From positions 1 through 28,664 of the forward strand of contig CAYYEF010000006.1 of assembly GCA_964470825.1 (NCBI GenBank): a DNA stretch of 28,664 nucleotides. Direction: 5' to 3'. Below, piece after piece: positions 15,012-22,670 of this stretch (positions are counted from its first letter, which is position 1; each line of letters starts with the position of its first letter). Under the pieces are notes generated by a model, which was not told where the DNA came from, did not search any database, and worked only from the letters and a program-made list of their open reading frames with translations. The stretch comes from CAYYEF01 sp964470825 (GTDB lineage Bacteria > Patescibacteriota > Minisyncoccia > Phycocordibacterales > JAACPR01). The position numbers were made by a program, and so were the translations under genes.

Positions 15012-15065
15012 TCCCACTTTCTCCCACTTATCTACTATTCTATACCACTTTGACCCATACGCCAA
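15012..15065 (-). promoter_or_regulatory. mraZ promoter with four MraZ-box-like repeats
   Basis: The promoter is TTGGCG (15060-15065), a 17-base spacer and TAGAAT (15037-15042) on the minus strand. Four TGGGN-type repeats lie on the same strand: TGGGT (15053-15057) and TGGTA (15043-15047) inside the spacer, then TGGGA (15022-15026) and TGGGA (15012-15016) downstream of the start. Within each pair the period is exactly 10 bases, matching the known 5-base-spaced MraZ boxes. The third repeat has one mismatch. Confidence 0.82.
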
Positions 15066-15138
15066 CACAGTTATCCACTGTTTTAGACAACAAAAATAGC
15101 AATTTTAGATTGTAATATTTTAAAAATATAAAAAAGAA

Positions 15139-15162
15139 AACCCATAGCATTTGCTGTGGGTT
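15139..15162 (-). terminator. Intrinsic terminator after lysS
   Basis: AACCCATAGC (15139-15148) pairs with GCTGTGGGTT (15153-15162) around a 4-base loop with one mismatched pair. A TTTTCTTTTTTAT run follows on the minus strand. Confidence 0.87.
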
Positions 15163-15190
15163 AATTACAATAAATATTGAATTTAATATT

Positions 15191-16705
15191 TTACTCTTTT
15201 ATTTCTTTTGGTTTCATTAGTGGAAAGATCTGAGCTTCACGAATAGAAACACCGGATAACACAGAAAATAGTCTCTCACTCAAACCAAAACCAAAAGCAG
15301 GAGGCATACCGTATTCCATAGCCTCGATATAACCTTCGTCTTTCATTTGAGCTTCATCGTCACCACCATCTCTTAATTTTTCTTGATGTTCAAAACGTCG
15401 TCTTTGATCAAGAGGGTCATTTAATTCACTAAAACCTTTTCCAAGTTCAGTTCCACCAATAACAATTTGAAATCTTTCTACTGTTCCAGGTTTTTCTTTT
15501 GATTCCTTAGCCAGTGGTTCCAAAAATATTGGTACATTAATTAAAAATCCAGGAGCAATTAAACTTTTTCTAATATCTTTCCATAATAAATCAGTGGCAC
15601 GTTCACGATTTATTCCCTCTTTTTCAAACTTAATATTTTTATCTTCCAAAGCATTGATCAATTCATCAACATCTGCAGTTAATACATTTACACCGGATCG
15701 CTCTTCTATCAAAGAAACATAATCATACGTATTCCAATCTTCTGCCAAATCAATATGACTACCAGCTATTTCAAATTTAGTTGAGCCAAAAACTTTTTCA
15801 GCAATTTCAATATACATTTCACGGACCATTTTCATGCCTTCTGTATAGTTTGAATAAGCCATATAGAATTCAAGTTGGGTATAATCCTGGGCGTGCTCAT
15901 TAGACATACCCTCATTTCTAAAGATACGTCCTATTTCAAAAGTTCTTGGAATACCTGAAACCAACAGTTTCTTCTGCCATAATTCTCCAGCTGAAATTCT
16001 AAGGTAAACATTCATTTCTAGAGCATTATGAAATGTAATGAAAGGTCTTGCATCTGCTCCACCTGGCATAGTTTCCAAAACAGGAGTTTCGACTTCTATA
16101 AAATCACGATTCAGCAAAAAATTTCTAATAGTTTGCCAAAAAGCACTACGACGAATTACCTGATTTTTTAATTCTTCATTTAATAAGATATCAATATAAC
16201 GATTTCGATAACGTTCATCCTCGTCTTTAATACCGTACCACTCATCTGGGATTGGACGTAAACTTTTTGAAACAATTTTCCATTCTTTACACAAAATAGT
16301 TTCTTCTCCTCTTTTGGTTGTAAAAGGAATTCCTGTAATCTGAACAAAATCGCTTTGATCAATTGTCTCTTTGAATAAATCAAAAGCATTAGCAATTGAA
16401 GCTTTTTCTAAATCTATATTTTCATCAGCGTATGAAATATTTTCATCAGCTTTTAAAAGAGATTGGATACGCGCTGTTCCATCATACAAATCAATAAAAG
16501 CCAGAGCCCCTTGTCCGCGCATAGACATAATTCTACCTACAACGGTAACTGTTTGTGCGGATGACTCTAGGGTCTTGAACTGTTCTTTAACCTCAAAAAT
16601 AGTGTGAGATTTTTCAACTTTTGAGGGATATGGATAAATACCCACCCTTTCTAAAATTTCAGCTTTTTTTTGCCGTATATCTTTAATTTCTTCAATTGAA
16701 GCCAT
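15191..16705 (-). CDS. lysS: Lysyl-tRNA synthetase, class II
   Basis: This 504-residue enzyme charges tRNA-Lys. An N-terminal OB-fold anticodon-binding domain spans about 50-150. Then come class II motif 1 (about 187-212, ending EVETPVLE) and motif 2 (FEIGRIFRNEGMSNEHAQDYTQLEF, about 256-280). Motif 3 is near 468-480 and reads FGFGLSERLF rather than the common GIGIDRL form; the ATP-binding Arg is kept (R478). ELGKGFSELNDPLDQRRRF is a strong LysRS signature. It starts 17 bases after the greA stop codon, so the two form a pair read from the greA promoter. The ATG at 16703-16705 has no Shine-Dalgarno sequence. Confidence 0.95.
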   Translation of the reverse strand: MASIEEIKDIRQKKAEILERVGIYPYPSKVEKSHTIFEVKEQFKTLESSAQTVTVVGRIMSMRGQGALAFIDLYDGTARIQSLLKADENISYADENIDLEKASIANAFDLFKETIDQSDFVQITGIPFTTKRGEETILCKEWKIVSKSLRPIPDEWYGIKDEDERYRNRYIDILLNEELKNQVIRRSAFWQTIRNFLLNRDFIEVETPVLETMPGGADARPFITFHNALEMNVYLRISAGELWQKKLLVSGIPRTFEIGRIFRNEGMSNEHAQDYTQLEFYMAYSNYTEGMKMVREMYIEIAEKVFGSTKFEIAGSHIDLAEDWNTYDYVSLIEERSGVNVLTADVDELINALEDKNIKFEKEGINRERATDLLWKDIRKSLIAPGFLINVPIFLEPLAKESKEKPGTVERFQIVIGGTELGKGFSELNDPLDQRRRFEHQEKLRDGGDDEAQMKDEGYIEAMEYGMPPAFGFGLSERLFSVLSGVSIREAQIFPLMKPKEIKE

Positions 16706-16722
16706 ACAGGAATTATACAGTA

Positions 16723-17187
16723 CTAAGCGATAGACACAACAACGTAATTAACGCTACCCTTTGGAGTTTTGAATGAGAATTTCTCTCCAACTTTTTTACC
16801 AAGCAAAGCATGACCAAGTGGAGATTGGTGAGATATTTTATTTGCCCCCATATCAGTTTCTTCTGTACCTACTATTTGATAAGTAGAGTTTTCTGATTCT
16901 TTTTCTTTTTTGATTGTTACTGTTGAACCAACTTCAACAACCTCAGAGTGGTGAGGTTTAATGATCTCAGCATTTTTTAGGTAATATTGAATTTGCTCAA
17001 TACGACTTTCGATTTCAGCTTGAGCTGTACGTGCATCATGATATTCAGCATTTTCTGATAAATCACCAAGGGAACGAGCGTACTCTAAATGCTCCGCAAT
17101 TTCCTTGCGTTTTACAGTCTCAAGTTCGTGTAATTCGTTCTTAAGATCTTCGTATTTTTCTTTTGTTAAATACTCTTTTTCTGCCAT
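16723..17187 (-). CDS. greA: Transcription elongation factor GreA
   Basis: GreA rescues backtracked RNA polymerase by stimulating transcript cleavage. The 154 residues contain the N-terminal coiled-coil hairpin with the tip motif GDLSENAEYHDAR, including acidic D42 and E45. The C-terminal globular domain has ISHQSPLGHALLGKKVGE. Length is standard. It has a strong promoter of its own 20 bases upstream and is followed by lysS, the common greA-lysS pairing. No Shine-Dalgarno sequence is present before ATG 17185-17187. Confidence 0.96.
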   Translation of the reverse strand: MAEKEYLTKEKYEDLKNELHELETVKRKEIAEHLEYARSLGDLSENAEYHDARTAQAEIESRIEQIQYYLKNAEIIKPHHSEVVEVGSTVTIKKEKESENSTYQIVGTEETDMGANKISHQSPLGHALLGKKVGEKFSFKTPKGSVNYVVVSIA

Positions 17188-17206
17188 TTTTTAATATAAT
17201 TGGATT

Positions 17207-17234
17207 ATTATAGCTTTATCTACTCAAAAGTCAA
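17207..17234 (-). promoter_or_regulatory. greA-lysS promoter
   Basis: Minus strand TTGACT (17229-17234), a 16-base spacer and a perfect TATAAT (17207-17212), just after the mrdA stop codon at 17252. Confidence 0.85.
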
Positions 17235-17251
17235 CGAAATATGACCTAGAC

Positions 17252-18934
17252 CTATTCTAGGTATTCTGAGGCATAAATTTTCATCCAATCAAAAAATTTT
17301 CTAGATACCGCCACACCGCCGATTAGATTATTTCTACTACCCTTTTCCATAACGATCACAAAAGCATATCTAGGATTATCATAAGGGAAAAATCCAGTTG
17401 TCCATGAATTTACGTCTTCTTTTGATACGCCGAGTTCAGCTGTACCAGTTTTTGCCGCAATTTTTAAATCTGGGTAATTAAGACCTTTGGCTGTTCCTGT
17501 TAAAACAACCTCTCTCATACCTTCTCTAACTATTTGCAAGGTTTCGTCACTAACGGCTACTTTTCTTTTTATAATAGCAGGCTCATTATCAGCAATAATT
17601 TTTGGTTCTACAATCATGCCACCGTTTGCAATAGCTGAAACTGCACGAATAACTTGAATAGGCGTAACTTGAACACCGTACTGTCCAATAGCTGTAAAAT
17701 AAGTATCTCCCAAACGCCAATCATCATTAAAAATTTTCTTTTTCCATTCAGGATCTGGAATAGTACCAACTAAATTTCCAAAGAAATTATTTTGAATAGG
17801 TTCTCCAAAACCAAAATCTCTATAATATTTTTCAATTAAAGTAATACCTAATCCTTTTTGACTACCATAACCTCCACCGACTTGATAAAAATAAACGTTT
17901 GAAGACATAGCTAGAGCGTGTCTAACATCTACATATCCATGCGCTTTCCAATCCCTAAAAATAGAAGGATTGTCTGGATTATATGGATTAGGCACAACCA
18001 TTTCTCTAACGCTTAATATTTGTTGGTATTGGCCAATCACTTTTTCTTGTAATGCACCAGCGGCAACATAAGGCTTCATAATAGAACCAGGAGTATATAG
18101 GCCTTGAGTAATACGATTCAAAAAAGGTTTTCTGTGATCATCTAAATAACTTTTATAAGCATCTTTATCTCCGACTAACATTTTATTTGGATCAAATTCT
18201 GGATAGCTTGTCATTGCAATAATTTCTCCAGTATAAATATCCATTACAACTCCTCCTCCTCCAGAGAACCCAACTTCATCAACCACACCTTTAATAGAAT
18301 TAAATAGAGCCTCTTGAACACTTGAATCAATTGTCAACACTATATTTTTCCCATTTTGAGGTTGCTCAATTGTGCTATTAGAAACAACATTATTCAAGGC
18401 ATCAGTTTCAATAATTTTTATTCCATTTTGACCGGCAAGCATTTCATTGTAATATTTTTCAATTCCTTCCACTCCAGTAATATCAGTATCGTAATAAAAA
18501 CCAGCTTTATCTTTTTGAGGATAATTTACGTAACCAAGTATATGCGCCATACCAGGTTTATCTATATATTTTCTTAAATTAAATTCAAGTTCATTTACTG
18601 CTGGAATGTTCCATGCGAGTGGGACATTATTTCTGTCAGAAATAAGACCTCTATCAGAAAAAACTAAAGTATGTCTCAATACATTATTCTCGCTTCTTTT
18701 GATAAACTCATCTCCTTTATATACCTGTAACGCAAAAGCTCTATAACCAAAAAAAGCAATTACCCCCATAAAAATAAAGCCAACAAGCATAATTGAAAAT
18801 ACTGAGATTGGTTTTTCTATTCGACCTTCAAACATATCAGTATTAAATCCTGGCAGGTTAGCAGAGTCTAGAAAAATTTCATCTGGTGCAATATCCTGGT
18901 TGTATTTTTTTTGTCTTAAAAATTTAAATCTCAT
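17252..18934 (-). CDS. mrdA: Class B penicillin-binding protein 2 (elongasome transpeptidase)
   Basis: This 560-residue transpeptidase makes lateral-wall peptidoglycan with the Rod system. A cytoplasmic N-terminus of about 42 residues precedes one membrane helix (about 43-66), then the pedestal domain, then the transpeptidase domain. Catalytic motifs are S284-x-x-K287 (GSIMKP), SSN at 344-346 and KTG at 495-497. GVEGIEKYYN in the pedestal is typical of PBP2. Its place directly after mreB, mreC and mreD supports MrdA over FtsI. Its ATG overlaps the mreD stop codon by four bases (ATGA), indicating translational coupling. No clear terminator follows: a CCTAGA/TCTAGG hairpin overlaps the stop codon but lacks a T tract. 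No rodA is seen in the window. Confidence 0.95.
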   Translation of the reverse strand: MRFKFLRQKKYNQDIAPDEIFLDSANLPGFNTDMFEGRIEKPISVFSIMLVGFIFMGVIAFFGYRAFALQVYKGDEFIKRSENNVLRHTLVFSDRGLISDRNNVPLAWNIPAVNELEFNLRKYIDKPGMAHILGYVNYPQKDKAGFYYDTDITGVEGIEKYYNEMLAGQNGIKIIETDALNNVVSNSTIEQPQNGKNIVLTIDSSVQEALFNSIKGVVDEVGFSGGGGVVMDIYTGEIIAMTSYPEFDPNKMLVGDKDAYKSYLDDHRKPFLNRITQGLYTPGSIMKPYVAAGALQEKVIGQYQQILSVREMVVPNPYNPDNPSIFRDWKAHGYVDVRHALAMSSNVYFYQVGGGYGSQKGLGITLIEKYYRDFGFGEPIQNNFFGNLVGTIPDPEWKKKIFNDDWRLGDTYFTAIGQYGVQVTPIQVIRAVSAIANGGMIVEPKIIADNEPAIIKRKVAVSDETLQIVREGMREVVLTGTAKGLNYPDLKIAAKTGTAELGVSKEDVNSWTTGFFPYDNPRYAFVIVMEKGSRNNLIGGVAVSRKFFDWMKIYASEYLE

Positions 18935-19215
18935 CTAATTAATAATTTTTTCTTAAAATTAATAACAAAGACTGTCAGAATTGTGGTAATTAAAGTAAAA
19001 ATAAAATAAAAATTTTGAACTGATATTATATCACCATATAAACTATCTAAGATAAGACCTGCAAAAATAAAATCATAAAAATTTTTGAAATAAAACAATA
19101 ATATAATTCCTAAAACAATTACCAACCACCAAGGCAAAATAAAAGCACAATATAAATAAATAATACTAAATAATATTCTTTTAAAGAGATTAATTTTAAA
19201 TTGAGACTTCGACAT
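18931..19215 (-). CDS. mreD: MreD-like rod-shape membrane protein (short)
   Basis: A 94-residue hydrophobic protein with three to four membrane helices (about 12-28, 28-42, 46-60, 68-86). The FAGLILDSLYG segment matches the conserved part of MreD, where an acidic residue and glycine follow a helix. Typical MreD has about 160 residues, so this is a strongly shortened form. The call depends largely on position between mreC and mrdA. It overlaps the end of mreC by 20 bases and the start of mrdA by 4. Confidence 0.78.
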   Translation of the reverse strand: MSKSQFKINLFKRILFSIIYLYCAFILPWWLVIVLGIILLFYFKNFYDFIFAGLILDSLYGDIISVQNFYFIFTLITTILTVFVINFKKKLLIR

Positions 19216-19951
19216 ATTCTAGATCGTTAATATTTACAGGATATTTAAAATAAACATCTTGAAAAGCACTTGCCTCATCAGAATATATACTTTGAACAAC
19301 TCCTAAAATACTGTTGGTTTCAGAAGAATATATAGGAGTATTTTTTTCAACTACAAGACTTTTTGGTATTTTTATTTTAAAAGATAAATTACCTTGACCT
19401 TCTGCTTCAAATTCATTTCCCTGTAATTGAACAGGAACCTTATCACCAGAAGAAGAATATAGTTTTATGATAGCTGTTCTGTTATACGTCTCAATAACTC
19501 TTCCAACAAGCATTTTCTTATAGAAAACTTTTTGATCTTTTTTTATTTGATCATTACTATTAATCATAAAAGTATCAAATGGTGAGAAGGGTGGTTTGGT
19601 AATAATTTTTGTCACAACCACTTTATTCTCAGGATCAATAAATTGCATTTGATTTTTGAGATCTTCATTTTCTTTTTTTACACTTTCAAGAGTTAAGAGC
19701 TGAATTTTAAAATCTTGATTTTGTTCTAATAGTTCTTTATTTGTCTTTTGTAATTCACTTTTACTTTTAAAATATGCTGACAGATTTCCTAAACCAGAAA
19801 AAATACCTGTGTGTATATTTAAAATTGGTGATGCAATTCCTTGGATTACACCTTTAAAGAAAACTCCAAATAAAGACAATATTATGAAGAAAACGCCTAT
19901 TACAATATATTTTCTATATCCTATTTTTTTATTTTTTTGGCGGTAAATCAT
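19196..19951 (-). CDS. mreC: Rod shape-determining protein MreC
   Basis: MreC is a bitopic membrane protein that links MreB to the wall enzymes outside the membrane. Counting from ATG 19949-19951 (251 aa), one membrane helix lies near residues 13-32, followed by a coiled coil (about 52-85, with LQKTNKELLEQNQDF and VKKENEDLKNQ) and the paired beta-barrel domain (KMLVGRVIETYNRTAIIKLYSSSGDKVPVQL). This ATG overlaps the mreB stop codon by 23 bases; an upstream in-frame TTG at 19961-19963 would add four residues. The layout and position are standard. Confidence 0.93.
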   Translation of the reverse strand: MIYRQKNKKIGYRKYIVIGVFFIILSLFGVFFKGVIQGIASPILNIHTGIFSGLGNLSAYFKSKSELQKTNKELLEQNQDFKIQLLTLESVKKENEDLKNQMQFIDPENKVVVTKIITKPPFSPFDTFMINSNDQIKKDQKVFYKKMLVGRVIETYNRTAIIKLYSSSGDKVPVQLQGNEFEAEGQGNLSFKIKIPKSLVVEKNTPIYSSETNSILGVVQSIYSDEASAFQDVYFKYPVNINDLEYVEVSI

Positions 19952-21005
19952 CTTCTCGTTCAATTAATATATCTTTATATTTTGAAAGGTTTTCCAGTAT
20001 AACCCCAGTTCCTCTGGCTACTGCAGTTAAAGGTTCAGCGGCAACATAAACAGGAATATCTAATTCTTCTTGAAGTAATTTATCCAAACCTCTAATCAAA
20101 GCTCCTCCTCCTGCTAAATAAATACCTCTCTTCATAATATCTGCAACTACTTCTGGTGGAGTTGTTTCAAGAACTTCTTTTGTAGCTTCTATTAATGTAT
20201 CTATTGATAAAGCAATAGCTTCACGAATATCGGATTCTGTAATTATTACTTCGCGAGGCAAACCAGTAATCAAGTCTCGGCCACGCACAGGTGCCTCTAA
20301 AGGTTCATTATCTGGCAAGATTTTACAAATTTCTATTTTTAAGGTTTCAGCAGTTCTCTCTCCTACTAAAATTTTAAATTCACTGCGAATATATGAAATA
20401 ATGTCAGCATTCATTTTATCACCGGCTACTTTTAGATTTTTTGAACGAACAATTCCACCAAGAGAAATTACAGCAATGTCAGTAGTTCCACCGCCAATAT
20501 CAATAATCATACTGCCAATTGGTTCATGGACTGGTAAATGAATTCCTATTGCCGCAGCCATTGGTTCTTCTACAATGTGAACTTCTCTTGCTCCAGCATT
20601 AATTGTGGCGTCTCGTACAGCTCTAGTTTCAACGTTTGTAATACCACAAGGCACACCGACGACAACACGTGGACCAAGTAATTTTTTATTATCTTGTTGG
20701 GTCTTGTTTAAAAGATAAGAAACCATTTCCTCTGTCACTTCAAAATCAGAAATAACCCCATCAATAATTGGACGAACTGCTGTTAAATGTCCTGGTGTTC
20801 TTCCAAGCATTTGTTTTGCTTCCAAACCAACCGCAACCACACGACCAGTTTTTTGATTAATAGCAACCACAGAAGGTTCGTTTAAAATTACTCCTTTGCC
20901 AGGTGCATATACAAGTGTATTTGCTGTACCCAAATCAATTCCAATATCATTTGAAAGTGAAGTTTTCCATTTTTTTATTTTTTCTATAAGATTATTTTTT
21001 TTCAT
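19929..21005 (-). CDS. mreB: Rod shape-determining protein MreB (paralog 1)
   Basis: MreB is the bacterial actin that guides lateral wall synthesis. Nucleotide-binding motifs are GIDLGTANTLVY (phosphate 1), IIDIGGGTTDIAVISLGG (phosphate 2) and GIYLAGGGALIRGLD (adenosine). The product from ATG 21003-21005 has 358 residues; a TTG at 21018-21020 would add five. A charged N-terminal extension of about 20 residues (NNLIEKIKKWKTSLSND) comes before the core and may act as an amphipathic membrane anchor. The start lies 14 bases inside the end of proS. It is followed by mreC, mreD and mrdA and is the canonical member of the two MreBs in this window. Confidence 0.96.
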   Translation of the reverse strand: MKKNNLIEKIKKWKTSLSNDIGIDLGTANTLVYAPGKGVILNEPSVVAINQKTGRVVAVGLEAKQMLGRTPGHLTAVRPIIDGVISDFEVTEEMVSYLLNKTQQDNKKLLGPRVVVGVPCGITNVETRAVRDATINAGAREVHIVEEPMAAAIGIHLPVHEPIGSMIIDIGGGTTDIAVISLGGIVRSKNLKVAGDKMNADIISYIRSEFKILVGERTAETLKIEICKILPDNEPLEAPVRGRDLITGLPREVIITESDIREAIALSIDTLIEATKEVLETTPPEVVADIMKRGIYLAGGGALIRGLDKLLQEELDIPVYVAAEPLTAVARGTGVILENLSKYKDILIEREDDLPPKK

Positions 21006-22263
21006 TTCTGATTTTTTCAATTAAGTCTGAAAGTAAAATTTCTGTATCTTCACTTGATTCCCCTTTTCTTCTATAAAAAACTTTATCTGAAGACAATACT
21101 AGGCTATTTTTTCCTATAACAATTTTGTAAGGAATACCGATTAAATCTGAATCGGCAAATTTTACTCCGCCTGAGACATCTCGATCATCAAGTAATACTT
21201 CTATACCTTCTTCTTGTAATTTTTTATAGACTTCCTCTGCTCTACTTGAACATTCAGAATCATTGATACTCAAATTTAAAATGTGTACTTCAAAAGGTGC
21301 AATTTTAACTGGCCAATTTAGGCCTGATTCATCAGCAAAAATTTCGGCCACAGTACCCATCAATCTTCCAATACCAATACCATAACTTCCCATAATAACT
21401 GGGGTTCTTTGACCATTAGGATTATCCACAATTAGTTCAAGTGGTTCTGAAAATCTAGTACCGAGTGTGAATATATTTCCAACTTCAATAGATTTTTTCT
21501 CAATTAATTTACTTTGATCTAATTCAAGTTCTGATAAAACAATGGGGTTTAAAACTTCTTTATTAATAGCTATATTTGTTTCTGGATTTAAATATATAGT
21601 ATCTTCTCCCGCATCACACTCTGTCTGAAATTCATGAGAATATTTTGAAAAAACTCCTCCGCTAGCAAAAGTAACATATGTTCTATCTCCAAGTCCTACT
21701 TTTTTGAAAATATTAAGATAAGCATTTTTTACTTTTTCATAAAATTCAAGATGTTGTTTTTCATCTAAAGAAAAAGAATAGAGATCTTTCATTAAAAATT
21801 CTCGGCCTCGCATAATACCAGACTTAGCACGTAATTCATTTCTAAATTTAGTTTGAAATTGATAAGCATATACAGGTAAATCTTTATAGGAATTAATATG
21901 ATCTCGCATTAAATTAGTAATTGGTTCTTCATGTGTAGTAGCCAAACCAAGTTCAGTATCATTTTTTAATTTAGTTCTAAACCAATTATCCATTACTGAA
22001 TCATCCCAGCGATTAGTTTTCTTCCAAATCTCAGAATCCTGCAAGGCGGTGAGGTTCAATTCATTAGCGCCCAAATTATTCATCTCTTCCCGAACAATAT
22101 TTTCTATTTTATTTAAAACACGAAGACCGAGTGGCAACATGGTATAAACACCCGCAATTTCTTTGTGAATAAATCCTGCTCTAATTAAAAATTGTGCACT
22201 TTTTGACGTCTCGTCTTTAGGCGCGTCCCGACGCGTCTTAGTAAAAATTCCCCCCTGTTTCAT
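20992..22263 (-). CDS. proS: Prolyl-tRNA synthetase, short form without editing domain
   Basis: This class II synthetase charges tRNA-Pro. The catalytic core is clear: motif 1 around AGVYTMLPLGLRVLNKI (37-53), the TTHEEP loop (109-114), motif 2 TKFRNELRAKSGIMRGREFLMKD (138-160), motif 3 GSYGIGIGRLMG (292-303), then a C-terminal anticodon-binding domain (HILNLSIND to DDRDVSGGVKFADSD). Bacterial-type ProRS usually has about 570 residues, with a 180-residue editing insertion between motifs 2 and 3. Here 423 residues remain and the insertion is reduced to a short linker (about 230-258). It follows the unknown 121-residue gene by 38 bases, and its end overlaps mreB by 14. Confidence 0.95.
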   Translation of the reverse strand: MKQGGIFTKTRRDAPKDETSKSAQFLIRAGFIHKEIAGVYTMLPLGLRVLNKIENIVREEMNNLGANELNLTALQDSEIWKKTNRWDDSVMDNWFRTKLKNDTELGLATTHEEPITNLMRDHINSYKDLPVYAYQFQTKFRNELRAKSGIMRGREFLMKDLYSFSLDEKQHLEFYEKVKNAYLNIFKKVGLGDRTYVTFASGGVFSKYSHEFQTECDAGEDTIYLNPETNIAINKEVLNPIVLSELELDQSKLIEKKSIEVGNIFTLGTRFSEPLELIVDNPNGQRTPVIMGSYGIGIGRLMGTVAEIFADESGLNWPVKIAPFEVHILNLSINDSECSSRAEEVYKKLQEEGIEVLLDDRDVSGGVKFADSDLIGIPYKIVIGKNSLVLSSDKVFYRRKGESSEDTEILLSDLIEKIRNEKK

Positions 22264-22301
22264 AGATATAAATATACCAAATTAAAGAGATAATGAGAAA
22301 T

Positions 22302-22667
22302 TTAGATATTTCCCATTTTTTCAGCCTCAATAAAGTCTAAAATATGATTCACGTTTATCTTGAAAATATCACCTTTAAGCTCTGGGTGTTCTAAAAACCA
22401 TTTACTGTTTTCTAAGCGGCGGTATGCTGCCGAGTAACTTTTTTCATCACCATCAGACCAAAAATTCATAATGCCATTTCTAAAATCAACATCATTATGA
22501 AATTTATTGTGATCTATTTGTCCATTTTTTAATTCAAATAAATCTTTTGCTAAACGAATCTGATTTTGTAATCTATCGATCGGTGCTATTTCACCAAAAG
22601 CTAAACCTTCCTCATTATCAACTAAACTATCATCTTCTTGACCTTTTTCTATTTTTTCAAAATTCAT
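22302..22667 (-). CDS. Hypothetical protein, 121 aa
   Basis: I do not recognise this protein. It is soluble, with an acidic, probably disordered N-terminus (about 1-28, EKGQEDDSLVDNEEG). A helical middle and C-terminus follow (RLQNQIRLAKDLFELK; SYSAAYRRLENSKWFLEHPE; NHILDFIEAEKMG). It starts 3 bases after the rseP stop codon and lies upstream of proS in the same transcript, so it is probably cotranslated with the membrane protease. The ordinary composition and tight spacing support a real gene. Confidence 0.75.
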   Translation of the reverse strand: MNFEKIEKGQEDDSLVDNEEGLAFGEIAPIDRLQNQIRLAKDLFELKNGQIDHNKFHNDVDFRNGIMNFWSDGDEKSYSAAYRRLENSKWFLEHPELKGDIFKINVNHILDFIEAEKMGNI

Positions 22668-22670
22668 ATT

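Noticed and set aside
15071..15079. DnaA-box-like TTATCCACT, considered as part of a replication origin
   Set aside because: It is a single imperfect box without a cluster, an AT-rich unwinding element or dnaA/dnaN nearby; kept only as a note in the mraZ finding.
17241..17260. CCTAGA/TCTAGG hairpin at the mrdA stop codon, considered as a terminator
   Set aside because: The stem is only 6 bp, partly inside the coding region, and is followed by TCATATTTCG without a T run.
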